From Rhinopomastus cyanomelas (lineage: Eukaryota > Chordata > Aves > Bucerotiformes > Rhinopomastidae), in the NCBI GenBank assembly GCA_013400115.1, contig VXBP01002815.1, positions 868,001-932,000 on the forward strand: 64,000 nt of DNA, given 5' to 3'. Under the pieces are notes generated by a model. The model did not search any database, was not told the origin of the DNA, and worked only from the letters and a program-made list of their open reading frames with translations. Made by a program: the position numbers and the translations under genes. Below, piece by piece: positions 27,691 through 40,880 of this stretch. Within the stretch, counting starts at the first letter, position 1, and each line of letters begins with the position of its first letter.

Positions 27691-28504
27691 TACTGAGAAA
27701 TTGCCCTGTTACAGGCTGCAAACGCAGGGTTCAGCCAGGCTTTCTCATTTCTTGGGATCTCCTTTGTGATCTGTGGAAGGAGAGGATTATCCTTGCACTG
27801 AGAAGCAGAAGGGAGTTTATTCAGGAAGAGATGATCTGTTTTGGTGCAGTTATCGTAGAGGTTCATGGATGGGCAGTATTGGAAAAGAAACCACAACACA
27901 CAAAATGTTGGGGCAAATTATAAGCCAAGAACAGAAGATTATGTTAAATATTAAATCTATAAACCACGACAGGGTTGTGCATCACACTGTGAAGCAAAAT
28001 GAATGATGAGAACAGCTCTTTACATCTGCGTTGCGCCCTCTTTCTATGCACCTCTCTAGATTTGAGGGGGCAACACTCTTTCTTGCTCAGGTTCAGAGAG
28101 CACCTCGTGTGATAAGGTGCAACAACAGGGTGATTCTCTCAGAAGCTGCTTCTATGGGGCTGTGCAGATTTGAAATATCAGAGACCACAAAACCACAAAG
28201 GGACTTAGAGCTCTCTTTAATTCTGGAGCAAAGTCGCAGTCTGAAGTGTCAGAAGGAAATGCTATTCCTTTGCTTGAAGACAGGAGAGCTGCATTTGCTG
28301 TCCTTGCTTTCAGAGATGCTGAACACCAGCATGTTCCAGTCAAGCTAGCGGTGCTACTGGTGTTGAAAAAAAGACCAGTTGAAAAAGCTGGAACATTGAT
28401 GAAGAAGACTATGTTTGCTTATTGGTACCTGCAACTTTTCTGCATCCAGGTGCCTGTAACAGCATTCCCAAAGGAGAAGAGACAGTGTCCTCATCTGCCT
28501 TTAA
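27691..28504. other. Noncoding stretch
   Basis: No gene or repeat recognised; several overlapping short open frames are not supported by any homology I know. Confidence 0.6.
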
Positions 28505-29155
28505 GAATCGTGGAATGAGAGAAGGGCTCAGGTTGGAAGGGACCTTGGAGCTTATCTCCTCCAACCTTCCTGCCATGGGCAGTGACACCTCTCAACCAGA
28601 CTCGGTTGCACAAGGCCTTGAACAGCTCCAGGGAGAGGAACAGTCACAACCTCTCCAGGCAATTAATTCCAGAGTGTCTCCACCCTTGCACTGAAGAACT
28701 TTTTCCTAAGATCTAGTCTAAACATCCTCTCCTTCAGCTTAAAACCATTCCCCCTTGTCCTGTTGCTAGAGCCTCTTGGGAAATGTCCCTCTCCAGCCTT
28801 CCTGTAGGTACCCGTGGAGGGCAGCTATAAAAATACCCCCAGAGACCTTTCTCCTCCCTAGGGTGAACAACAACAGCTACCTCAGACTGTCATCATAGAA
28901 AAGTTGCTCCAGCCCTTGGGTCATCTTTGAGGCCTCCTCTGGGTTCGCTCCAACGGTTCAATGCCCTTGTGTTGGGGACACCAGAGCCGGATGCAGTATT
29001 TGAGGTGGGGTCTCACAAGAGCAGAGTAAAGAGGAGAAATTCCTTCTTTTGCTCTGCTGACCACACTTCTCTTGATGCATCCTAGAACATACCCAGACCT
29101 TCTGGGCTGCTGAGTGCAGTCTGCACTGTGGTCCATTCCTTCTACCTCAGTGTCC
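28505..29155 (-). mobile_element. CR1 LINE fragment, about 650 bp, older lineage
   Basis: Includes ggttggaagggaccttggag, the 3' region and part of ORF2 (minus-strand remnant with ISPLYSALVRPHLKYCIRLW). One of the longest copies, moderately diverged. Confidence 0.92.
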
Positions 29156-29903
29156 CCACATGAAGACAGGGCTGATGAATGTTTTTATGACAAGATAGGA
29201 CTTGTTAATTAGTGCCTGGAACCACCAAGATAGGAAGGCCCTAGAAACACATGAGTGCAGTTTTATTTCTTCAGATTCTGCAGTTGCTTAGAATACTTTC
29301 TGTAGCCAGCAGCACTGCTGAATGGACAGGGTTGTATTTCTGCTTTAGCTCGTGGTGTCTGTGATATGGAAAGAACCATCCTGTATGTATCAGGAGCCCC
29401 TCTTCCTATAAAGATCCAGCCAGCTTGCTGAATGCCACCAGCTTAAAAAACTTCTAAAAGAAAAATAGAGAATAAAAGATATCAAAGTAATAGAAAAGCA
29501 TGAAGCTTTAAACACAAAATAAGACTATTTTTGCACAAAAACCTTCCCTTCCATTCCTTTGAGCCAATCTTCTTGTTATAGCCTGTAAGAGACCCCCAAA
29601 ACACTAGCAGGCTTGCAAGGCTTCGGTGAGATAAAGCTAGATCTCCAGAGAAGCCCCATGATATCCAGAGTCATAAATAATACTCCTGTTTTCTGAAGAG
29701 AGACAGATGTAACCAAAACAAACTCCCTAACTGGTTCAAAGAGCTCTGGAGGCATAATGTTGTTTCTATGCACAGAAGAGGGTGAGAAAATTCCCCTCAT
29801 TTTCATTGCTCTTAGCTCAACAACCAAGTGAGAAGAAAAAGGAATGAAGGGTTCTCTTACTCTTGTTCAGTATCTCTGCTCTATGGAAAAAAAGAAAGTG
29901 AGA
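29156..29903. other. Noncoding stretch
   Basis: No gene or repeat recognised. Confidence 0.6.
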
Positions 29904-30140
29904 GAATCATAGAATCATCAGGGATTGGAAGGGACCTCAAAAGATCATCTAGCCCCATCCCCCTGCCACAGCAGGATCACCTAGACCAAGTCACACAGGA
30001 ACACATCCAGGTGGGTCTTGAACATCTCCAATGAAGGAGACTCCACAACCTCCATGGGCAGCCTGTTCCAGTGCTCCATCACCCTCACTGGGAAGAAGTT
30101 CCTTCTCAGGTTGATGTGGAACCTTCTATGTTCCAGCTTT
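29904..30140 (-). mobile_element. CR1 LINE fragment, dominant lineage
   Basis: Begins gaatcatagaatcatcaggg, with gatcacctagaccaagtcac. First of a same-direction pair. Confidence 0.93.
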
Positions 30141-30227
30141 ATTCCAGAATAAATAAGAGGCTGGTCACTACTCCTGTCGTAATGAGAGAAAGCCAGAAGA
30201 GTTAGCACTACAGGAGCTCTAATTATC

Positions 30228-30460
30228 ACAGAATCGTAGAACACTAGGGGTTGGAAGGGACCTGGAAAGATCATCCAGCCCAATCCCCCTGCCACAGCAA
30301 GATCACCTAGACCAAGTCACACCAGGTGGGTTTTAAACATCTCCAGAGAAGGAGACTCCACAACCCCCCTGGGGAGCCTGTTCTAGTGCTCTTGAATGCT
30401 CGCTGTGAAGAAGTTCCTTCTCATACTTCTGTGGAACCTCTTATGTTCCAGCTCACCTCC
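30228..30460 (-). mobile_element. CR1 LINE fragment, dominant lineage
   Basis: Begins atcacagaatcgtagaacac. Lies about 90 bases after the previous copy in the same orientation. Lacks part of the caggaacacatccag block, so it is an independent insertion rather than a local duplicate. Confidence 0.92.
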
Positions 30461-33400
30461 TTTGCCTTTATTTACCCTCCTCAGAGTCAAACTGCATCTC
30501 AGATAAAAGGAAAAGGTGATGCACACGCAGAGCACAGACCGATTCCTAGCACTGTTCCCCAGCACACCCCGTGGGTTTCATACCATCACTTACAGATGGC
30601 ACGAAGAGACCTTTGTATGTGACAAAGATCCACACTTTTCGTTAGAGCAGGATAACACTGCCTGCACTGAATCCTGCACTTACCACCTTGAGCTTTTGTG
30701 TGCATATGAAATTCTGTACTACTTCTATCACCTTCTGGAGGAAAAAACTGGTTTGCACTTGAAGGACGTTATTTTGTCCAATAAAATATTGTCGTGAAGG
30801 ATCTTCATCAGTGCAGCAATACTTGTTAGGACCTTGCAATGATCTCTGTTTCTTAGAAGGTCTGTGCTTTCCCATTTTGTGCTCTGTCTGGTGAGAATAT
30901 CTGAAGTCCATGTCTTCCCCAAGTCTGGCAGCTGTAGAACTTCAGGGCTTTTATCACGCAGGAAGGAAATGACTAATTTGGTCTCAAAAGCAAACTGACA
31001 GTGGACTCTGCAACATCCAGTCGGGGTTGGTTGTAGAACATGTATCACCAATAATAAACAAAGACAGTGGAAAAGTCCTCCTCTACAAACAGTCTGAATG
31101 ATGTTTTGATGCCTCTGTCACGCTTCTGTGTGTCACTGTTCTACATTCTGTGCATACAATGAAGGTGCTTCCAGCCGCCGCAGGAATGCACTGTCTAAGC
31201 ACTTCTGATAGAGGAGACAATTTAAAGGGGGGGGTTCACCCAGCCAGTGTAAATTGGGTATCTAGTTTAACTTACCAACCTCGTTCCTCCCTAACAAATG
31301 GAAAATCATATGTCTCAAGCTTCATTCCATCGTTTTATACCTCTGCCTTAGAATGCCCTCTAAAGATTGGTTTCTATCCACTGGTTACTAAGGTTTCGCC
31401 CAGGGTCGATGGAGAGAGGTTTGTCCCTTCAGCCGGCGGCGTCTCCACAGGCGGCTTGATGGATATTGTTCTGCCTGTCCGTGTTGTTTCAGAATCTGAT
31501 ACCCAGATTTCAGAAACTGTTCAGTGACAAGATATGTGGAAGGAAATGAGGAATGAGAGAGGTGAGAAATGAGAGATGGACGAAAAAGGACTGAGGGGAG
31601 AAAGTCAAGATTTGGGCACGGAAAATGGTGAGGTCGAGGGACAAGGAGACGTAGAAGGGGAACAGGAAAAGAAAAGTGGAATCAGAGAAAGGGGAACTCA
31701 GCAGAATGAAAGTGAGGAACGAAGAGATGAGAACAGGACACCTTAGTAAAGGCAAACAGAAGGAATGCAGGGTGTAAAGCAAAGGAAAGGATAAATGGAG
31801 AGGGCCCTGCCACAGATCCTGATGCATTAGAAACTCAGGTTTGTTCTGAGCATGCAAATCAAGATAACGGCACAATAATTTAAATGCAACTATTTTAAAG
31901 GACTTGCAGAGCAGCAGTGGAGAGCTGACAGCCTGACATTTATTAAATGCTTTCATCTGCACATTCTCCATCCTGTTAGGGAGGATGATGAGGAGGACAC
32001 AGAAATCACAGTGCTAACAGAGTACAAATATATTTCTACAGCTGGCCTTTTTCTCTTGAGTGCAGCATCAGCTCCAGACACGAGCACTCCCTTCCAACTA
32101 ACGTGTGCTAAAAGCCAAGATCTAAAAAAGAAGCTGTCATCCTCAGGCTGATGAGGACTCCTGAGAATGCTGGTCCAACAAATGCTTCAGAAGTCATTAC
32201 TAGGTCCCAGGTTAATTTTTTTCTTGAGACTGACTCACTCTATTTTGCAATTGATAATGAGAGTCTCTCTAGCTTAGGAGGAGGAGGAGGCGGCGCCACT
32301 GGGGACAAGCGTACAGCCCTGTGTGATTAGGAAGAGCAAGTGGATGTGATGATTGTAGGTGAGGTCCCAGCAAATGCGTGCGAGTGTGACAAACCCCAAC
32401 AGGTTCTTTTATGAGGGATTTGCACAGAGTGAGCTACACAAAAACCTGCTGAAGACAAAGACTCATTAGCTGATAGATCCACATGGAACTCATATAACTC
32501 TTGCAGAGACAGCCTGGTCCTCACCGGTGTTGTTAACACTTCACTTCTACTAATGTGGGTCACATAAACCAGAAGAAGAAGTAAGTGCAGCTCTGCGGTG
32601 CCAAACTGCTGTTTATGTTACATGAGTTTAAAGAAATAACCAAACCCCACTCGGAGAATAACACCTTCCAGGCAGTCAGATAATGATTCCTTGTGGTGAT
32701 ACTCTCAGCCCCAGTCAAAGGATAATGCGGAGTACATGAGATGGGAGGACTGCGCTCCAGTCTAACCACCTCCAAATTCAGGAGCAACTGATAGTAAATG
32801 CATAGGCAACAGGAAAGGTTACACTCCAATCTTGAATACTGTCAGACAATCTCACTGCAATTCACCATGGCCCCAGAAGTTTGAAAATGGTATTTCATAA
32901 GGCAGGCTTTATATCACGGCAAGAAAATAAGAGGGAACCCTGCATCAAGAAGCTTGCGGTTAGTCAAAACACACAAAACATAAAGAGTGGAGAAATAAGG
33001 AGCCAATTTCATAACCCTGGCGTAAAGATGAACCTTCACAAACAGTACAGCTCCAAAGGTGTGAAAAAATAACTCACATGCACATAGTTTGCTGCGTTAT
33101 AACTGCAGCGGTTGCTGATAGTGATGAGAATGTTTTTCAGTTCTATATCCTAACTGCACTATGCAAAGGTGTAACAGCTTCCCTCAAAGCCCTGTGAAGA
33201 ATTGTCTCCTCATGTTTAGCTCTTAATTGCTCTCAATATATTCTGGCAGACTAAATACTGTTAAATCTCCTGAGGGTGATGACTGCTATGATTCACATAC
33301 ACAGCTTCATGTAGATAGAACAGATATTTATGCTTTACTCCATTCCGTGACCTCTTTGTAACTATCCATTTAAGATAGACTCTAATTTTAAAGAGGACTG

Positions 33401-33782
33401 CTGGCTTGCACGTGCTTTTTGAGTGTGGCTTGAAGAATGACATACATGCCTTACAGAGCAATGCCTGTCGTCTTTCTGCCTCAAAGTCACCAGAAGAAGA
33501 GAGCTGAGCTTCTCTCCCAGTCACAGGCTGCCAGAGTCTTTCCGCTTCTCCTCTATCCTTGTAAAGTGCTTAAAGCTGCATGAACATGATTCTATGAACA
33601 TCTCAGCCAGCAAAGCACAAAACATGCAGAAGACAATTGGGTGTCATTGGGAAAGAAAAAGTCTACGACAGATCACAAGCAGCCTGGCCTGGAAGGACAA
33701 AACCGCATCACGAACCACAAGGAGCTCGTTGTACTCCTGTCACATGGAAATGGTTGAACTTGATTTCTGACCCAGACTGACT
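30461..33782. other. Noncoding stretch with purine-rich block
   Basis: No gene recognised. The plus strand is strongly purine-rich at about 31530-31740, which produces a long but meaningless Leu/Phe/Ser-rich open frame on the other strand. A short GAGGAGG run lies at 32277-32290. Confidence 0.6.
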
Positions 33783-33876
33783 GTATGACTTGGTCTGGGT
33801 GATCCTGCTGTGGCAGGGGGATTGGACAAGATGATCTTTTGAGGTCCCTTCCAGTCCCTAATGATTCTATGATTTA
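33783..33876 (+). mobile_element. CR1 3' end, about 90 bp, dominant lineage
   Basis: tatgacttggtctgggtgat through cctaatgattctatgat. Strongly 5'-truncated. Confidence 0.9.
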
Positions 33877-36800
33877 TTAATAGATTTTCACCACTTATGC
33901 TTTCTGGCAACGTCCTCTTCTTGCTCTGTGTCCTCCCTCTTGTACAAGTGTCACGGGACTGTGTCACTTGGCTTCGGAAACATACACCCACCGTCTTCTC
34001 TCTCAAACTCACTGGCTATATTTAGCTGACAGAAAGGTGCTGGGGGCTGCTTCACTTCCCTTTTCTTCTGAACAGAGGTTGTGGGTAACTTTCAAACACG
34101 ATACCAATGCAGAGGAAAGTCTTAGAGGAAGTGCTCTCACCCCACGGAGAGCTGTGTGCTCTGGATGCAGCAGGAAGACTCACTTCTACAGCAATTCAAA
34201 GCAGAAAGGTCTGATTCTTTGCTTAACAGGGCTGCACTTTATCTCTGTAAGCACTAACCAGTCTGTCACCTTTTCTGGCTGTTTTAATACCAAATGCTGG
34301 GCAATTCTGTATTTCCTACCCCCAAAGCCTTGCAAGGTGGAATGAAACCATTTCATGTCTCCGTGACTTGGCCCATTGCTTGGATGATGTAGAATAAAAT
34401 GCTGTGTAAAGCTCTCGTGTGGAAGATGTATTCCAGAAGAATTAACTACCCATTGGAAGAGACTAAACTGTGGTCTCATCAGGAAGCTTTGGCCAACTCT
34501 CTTCATGGTTAACATGTACTTTGTGAAAAGATCAAGGTAGCAAAGTACCAAAACAGCAGGAAGTTTCACTTGCTGTCTTCACCTGGGTGTGGTTCTTGAG
34601 AATGAGTCGACGTCAGGAGAAGTGTGAGAATATTGGTGACCTCTCTGCTGACTGTGGAAAGAAGCAGTTGTGAAAATAGCAACTGGCAAGTGGTGCCAGA
34701 CTTATGCTCCACCTGTGAGCATCCCAGTCTTCAAGCATGGGCTGTTAAAGCAGCATCTACAAACAATATCTACAAAAGCAAGATCTGCATGGTTATAGGC
34801 ACCCAAATCCTGGTCTCTAAGCGAAGCTGTTAGACATCACAAAGGGTGGTAACCAGCTAAGGCCAGCGGAAGTTTTGCTTTGTTCTCCTCACACGTCTTG
34901 AAGCGTAACGATTCCTCACGAGCTATCTGCATTAACTGCACCTCCCAGCGTGAGGTGTCAGGCAAAAGCAAAAGCATCTGCAGGATGTGCAGAAGAGCCT
35001 TTGTTTTGAAGTGCAGCAGGGTATTTGTGCACCAAGTGAGGTTACGTGCAGTATGAGCAGTAGTAAACAGCTCCCACACGTGAAGACTGGTTTCCCCTGT
35101 TTCTCAGTCCTGCTCAAGGGCACAATTCATAAAGAGGGTTGGATTTTGCAAGAGTGTAGGTGGCATTTAGGCATCAAAATAAATGGCCAGCTTTTTGCAA
35201 GGCTTGCCTCAGAAGGTGAAGAGCCAAGAGAGCATTGTGAATCACAGAGTGCTAAGTGTTGAGCACTTTTAAAATCAGGTCTTTCTACACACTTACGTTG
35301 ACGCGGAGCTCCTCAGAAAACCTTCTCGCAAGCGGAATATCCTTCACGTGTATTTTAAAAATGGGCCTTTAAAGCTTTGAGAGGTGCTAATTTTTACACG
35401 AATAGGAAACTGCTCTGTATAGCACCTATAAATCCGGCTGGCAGCGGCGCTTAAGCAGTTCTGGTTCCTCAGCACTGAATAAACTCTCCAGCAGCACATT
35501 CATTCCACTGGGGAGAGGGCAGATGCTGAGTGTTGGTGCCTACCTGTGTTAATTCTAACCTTTCAGAACCCATGGAATAAATATTTTGCTGGCTGACAGG
35601 AGCTGTAAACACAGCTGAAGTATCAGTCCCTTTTGTATTGTCTTCAGGTACAACTGAGATTTTAAAACTTCGTCGCAATGTTAAGCTTTGGAGCCTCTGA
35701 GACAAAGTAGAAGGAGAGTTCTTGCAACTTATCTTTCTGTGGGACTACAAGCCAAATTAGTGTTCTCTTGCTCAAAAGCTGATGCCATGAAGGAACTATA
35801 CAAGGCCTTAGCTTGGACTCTCCTTCCACCATTATTTGCATTATTTATCTTTTTTAATCAGAGCCCGTTAAGCTCAGCCTTGCGCAGTCTCTGCTGCTGA
35901 CTCAGCTAACGGAGCCAAAAAACTGAACTGAGCTCATAAAAATCTATTTTAAAAAGGTCCAGTGATTTTATTTTCTAATCATAAATATGAAATTTAATTA
36001 GCATCTCGTTGCTAACGAAGTCACCATGGAAGACGAGACTGAGGAATTAGGCTCAGGGATGCAACGTCAGGCGTAAAGCCAAGCAACTGTTCTGCAGGAG
36101 CTGGTTTAACTCCTGCTTTCCCCCACTCAGGTTTCTTCTAAAGTGATGTGCTGTGTTTGTGTTTCCTATTTTGATGGCAAGGCCCTTCTGTGTTCTATGA
36201 CAGGGATTTTTCCAGCACGACGCAGTGTTGTCATGTGCGGTGGAAAATACCAGCAGCTAGGGTTCACTCTGATCAGAACCAGAAGCAGGACAGAGCAGGT
36301 TGGACCTGAATCCAAAACCTCTACTTTGTCTAAGCTGCCCAGGTCAGGAAGTGTTTCAAATCCTATAAAAGCAATACATTCATCAACCGAGGAGAGAACT
36401 CAGATCGTTCTCCAGGGTACTGCAAACATCAGGAAGATTAAAGGAACTTTTTTCTAAGGAAGAGTGTGGAAAATGTATAAAACCTCTTTAAAATAGGCAA
36501 CAGCATTTTTGTGATTAGCACTGCCAGAATGCGTGTCCTAGGTGGACATCACCACTGAGACTGGCATTCCTGCATGGAATTTGAGCTACTTTTACTTGGC
36601 TCGGGTTCTTGAGAGGACAAGAGCTCTAGGTCTTCACCCACCCACCCTTGTAGGAGAGGGTTATGTGGGTGCATTTCCCTGCACAGCAGCAGCTGGTCAC
36701 CTGAAGCGAAAGCAGAACCGAGCGTTCTGCTCTTGCTCCACAAGGTGCCTCGATGAGAGAGCACAAAACAGGGAACATCACAAAAGAGAGGACTCAAAGA

Positions 36801-38677
36801 GAAGTGGGCAAGTACCACGGGAGAGCTCCGAAAGGGCTGATGAAGTGCAGTAACCACAAGACTGTACTTTCTCCTTATAGTCACAATGAAATTGTTCACA
36901 GCAAGTTAGTGTGGGAGGAAGTGTTTACAGGACCTGTCCTGAGAGCGAGTAATCATTAATAATGCCTGGATGGCTAGAAAAGCTTTATGGAGTTGCTCTG
37001 CATGTGGGAATGCCCTTGGTTGCTCTCAGCGACAACATTCTCTGGGGTAAAATGGGCTTTACTGGTGCTGGTCCTCGCTACTCACATGTGGGCAACCTTT
37101 TAATTCTTGTACACCCCCTGATGTGACTGGAAAGCTGGAAATCTCCCAGATGGTGGTCACAGCATTGAAAAAGTCTTCCTGCCTCACAGCATGGCAAAAC
37201 CAGCTCTTCTTTGGTACCAGTAATGGAAAGCAGAAGTTACGTGGCAAGCGGTGCTCTGTGCCGTGAGGCAGGAGCAGTGTGGGGACAGGGAAGCTTTCTG
37301 GGATGCTGTGGGAAGAATTTTCTCTTGGTGATCTCAGAAAGCTTTAAAAGCACAGTTCAGTTTCCAGGGCAGCTGCCAAGAAGTGCAGAAGTATTTTCAT
37401 ACCTGCTGTAAGGATCAGCAGACAGAGATAGAGGGGTTGAGTGCTGCTCATGTCTCCACACTGCCAAAACCAACGGCACAGCCTACAGGTTGTGTGATCA
37501 GCTGTCCTGCTATACCTAGAGCATCTCCCTCCATCTCTCATCTAAAAGCCTCCAGGTAGAAGCAGCACTCTGCATTCTGATGACAAGCAGCAAGAGACAA
37601 GACTGCAGGAACTGTTCGTTGTCTAGATTATGTCTTCACTGTCCTCCTTGCATACGGCAGGAAAAATGATGGCTCTGAGAAAGTGAAAATGTGGGAAGAG
37701 AACAATATAGCTGATTTTGAGATCCTGATGGTCTCTCCCCTGGAATAAGCCCTTTCTGTCCTAACATCCTTGCCTGCTTGGGAATAAGGGAGCTGTGAGA
37801 AGGAAGACTGGCATTTTGCCATTCTAATATTAATATTCTTTGTTTTATAAATCATATTTAATGTTTAAAAATAATGGTAAAGATTGCAAAACAGCCCAGT
37901 TTTCCTCTGTCCTGTTTTTGAAAGTGATAAAAATACATGGGAACCTGAGTTCTCATTAACAGATATGAGATAAAGGATCTAATTCTGATAACCCAGTCTG
38001 GGCAGCAGAGAGCTCGCATGGCCAGAGCAAACCTCTGGTCTGAGATTACAGAGTTCACTTCCTCCATGTGAGAGGTGGAGGAAGGTGGGAAGTAATGCAC
38101 TTGTAGATGTGCACAGCCTACTACAGGATGCCAGGATGTGGCATTGCTCAGCCCACAGAGTCTGATGCTCTGATCTGAAGTACAGCAACTTTACAAGCGG
38201 TTCCAGAGGATCAGTTTAGGAACACGCCGTCTGAAACAGAGCGTGTACAACCTGTACTACTACACCCATCTGTATGTGCTCAGCCTCTCCACAAGAGAAA
38301 AGAGGTGGAAGAATCTCACAGATGAAAGTATGACTTTATCAGTGAGGTCTGGAAAAGTTGTTAGAGCAAAATGATCCGGCTCTGCTTTCTCTCCAATTGT
38401 TTTATAATTTGCTGTGCTTGATGCATTAGTTCATTTCCCTTAGGATTGGTCACAAACAGGAGGTGACACAGATCTCCAGTTCTAAAATATCCTCTGAACA
38501 GAGAAGTTTGGTATTTTTACTCACTGATGCTGCAGTCTGGAATGGCAAACAGAGTCAAATAGGAAAGGAAATACTAAGCAAGTGAGGCAAGTCAGACAGA
38601 TGGGTCAGACTAGAGGTAGAGGGGACTTGGGATGTCCTCTGAGGGCCAAGATAACAGTCACGATCCGCTCTGCCTTT
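33877..38677. other. Noncoding stretch, free of CR1
   Basis: About 4.8 kb without a CR1 copy or recognisable gene, one of the longest CR1-free intervals upstream of the coding exons. I see no exon-like segment I can defend. Confidence 0.6.
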
Positions 38678-38925
38678 TCACAGAATCACAGAACATTAGC
38701 AATTGGAAGGGACCTCAAAAGATCATCCAGTCCAATCCCCCTGCCACAGCAGGATCACCTAGATCTAGTTGCAAAGGAACAGGTTCAGGTGGGTTTTGAA
38801 CATCTCCAGAGAAGGAGACTCCACAACACTCCCTGGGCAGCCCCTTCCATTGCTCTGTCACCCTCACTGTGAAGTACTTCCTTCTCTTATTAATGTGGAA
38901 CCTCCTGTGTTCCAGTCCTTTCCTC
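38678..38925 (-). mobile_element. CR1 LINE fragment, dominant lineage
   Basis: Begins cacagaatcacagaacatta and ends near cctcctgtgttccag. Confidence 0.93.
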
Positions 38926-39977
38926 ACAGTAGCTGAATGGTCAGCTACTCTTCTTGCTTCAGTCCCTTTGTGCAGACTACTGAGACCTGTTGGCATTAGC
39001 TATTTAACAGGTTTGCATCCAACATTTCTAATAGTATCCTATTAGTATCCTAGTGCTATGCTCCAACAGCTTTGGATTTACGCACTATTATCACGTCATA
39101 ACGATGCAATGAGTTCTCATACAGTGGGGAATGTTCTACAATCTGTCAGGAGCTTGCCATTAAATTCTCAGCCTTCAAAGAGGCATTCCAATTCTGACCG
39201 TTTCTGTCTTAGACCTGAGCATTTTCCAGTTGCTCTTGGCAGGTGCAAAAGTTCAGTCCCTCCTGACGCCGCACTCTCGCACGGCTTCTGAAGAGCCTGT
39301 CGCGGCAGGCAGTGCTCTCCCAGGTGTGCGACCCCGGTTGTTCAGGGATTCAGGGGAAGTGTTGCTGTCAATAGCAATTAATCCAGCAGAACTGCCTGTG
39401 ATTGTCTGCTCTCAGTGCAGACAGGGCTGAGCCACACACACAGGGCTCTGCAGCAGAACGCTCCACGTGAACATGCCCAAGCGTCGCTTTTCCTTCAGAC
39501 CACAGGCTGGCGGATGAAAAGAAGCCATTCAGTGTTTCCAGCCCTACAGGAAGCGTGACACTTCCTTCACTTTTCTTCCTAACAAGTAAAGCAGAAGAAA
39601 ACCACCTTCTTTTCTGTCCTGACACAAACATTTACACATTCTTTGTTTCATCCTGCATTGGTATCTTTCATGGCATAAATTGCAAAAATGAGAGAATAAA
39701 GGATGGAAGGAAATGAAACCTTCTGCAATACAATGGATTAGGGTAACTCAAAACACAGGGATGTGGTACTCAAAGGATAAAACACACCCCAAATCTCCTT
39801 TAAAAATTACATGTTGAGACCTGTTCTGACTCGGTTTTTGCAGGAACTGTGGAGGAAGGCTACCAGAGTAGTATCAAAGAAGAGTCTTATCTTAGGCTTG
39901 TCTTCTGTCACCAGGAGAGAATCAGCTCAGCCACAGTAAATGAGACAGAAATAGTTTATGGAGTATTTTCAGTCAGT
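38926..39977. other. Noncoding stretch
   Basis: No gene or repeat recognised. Confidence 0.6.
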
Positions 39978-40700
39978 GGAACAGTATAGGTTGGGGACTA
40001 GCCTGTTGGAGAGGAGTGTAGGAGAAATGGACCTGGGGGTCCTGGTGGCCAGCAGGATGACCATTAGCTAGCAATGGGCCCTTACGGGGCCAACAGCATC
40101 CTGGGGTGGATCAGAACAGGGTGGTTAGCAGATAGAGAGAGGCTATCCTCCCCCTCTACTCTGCCCTAGTGGGATCACTTCTGGAAAATTTGTGTTCAAT
40201 TTTGGGCCCCTCAGTTCAAGAAGGACACAGAGCTGCTGGAGAGAGTCCAGCGCAGAGCCACAAAGATGATGGAGGGATGGAGCATCTCCCTGCTGAGGAA
40301 AGGCTGAGGGAGCTGGGTCTCTTGAGCTTGGAGAAAAGAAGCCTGAGGGGTGGTCTCATTAATGTTGACAAATATGTGAAGGGTGGGTGTCAGGAGGATG
40401 GATCCAGGCTCTGCTCTGTGTCATCCAATGGCAGGACAAAGGGCAATTGGTGTGAGTTGGAACAGAGGAGGTTCCACATTAATATGAGAAGGAACTTCTT
40501 CGCAGTGATGGTGGCAGAGCACTGGAAGGGGCTACCCAGGGGGGGTTGTGGAGTCTTCTTCTCTGGAGATGTTTAAAACACACTTGGATGTGTTCCTGTG
40601 TGACTTGACCTAGGGGATCCTGCTGTGGCAAGAGGGATAAGATTGGATGATCTTTGGAGGTCCCTTCCAATCCCTAAAGTTCTGTGATTCTGTGATTATT
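39978..40700 (+). mobile_element. CR1 LINE fragment, about 720 bp, dominant lineage
   Basis: Longest copy in the window. The ORF2 remnant is frameshifted but retains ERLRELGLLSLEKRSLRGG and FHINMRRNFFAVMVAEHWKG. It ends gttctgtgattctgtgatta. Starts with the CR1-typical ggacctgggggtcctggtgg block. Confidence 0.94.
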
Positions 40701-40734
40701 GAAAGGAGTTGGATGATCTCACTATCTTTATAAC

Positions 40735-40880
40735 TGTAAACTACAAAAACCCACGTGGAATGGCAACTACCTTGACGCGGTGCTCAGGGACGTAGTTTAG
40801 CGCTGAACTTGGCAGTGTTAGGTTAATGATTGGAGCCAGTGATTTTAAAGGTCCTTTCCAACTCAAATGATTCTGTGATT
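40735..40880 (+). mobile_element. CR1 3' end, third lineage
   Basis: Contains cttggcagtgttaggttaat and ends caaatgattctgtgatt. Immediately follows the long copy, same orientation, different subfamily. Confidence 0.85.

Noticed and set aside
31510..31971. 153-codon minus-strand open frame rich in Phe, Leu and Ser
   Set aside because: Antisense of a purine-rich low-complexity block; no homology recognised.
35424..35470. TATA-like ctataaatcc followed by GC-rich sequence
   Set aside because: A single AT-rich hexamer without a transcript, initiator or conserved neighbour is not enough to call a promoter.
40169..40576. 135-codon open frame on the plus strand
   Set aside because: It is the frameshifted C-terminal part of CR1 ORF2, already covered by the repeat at 39978-40700.
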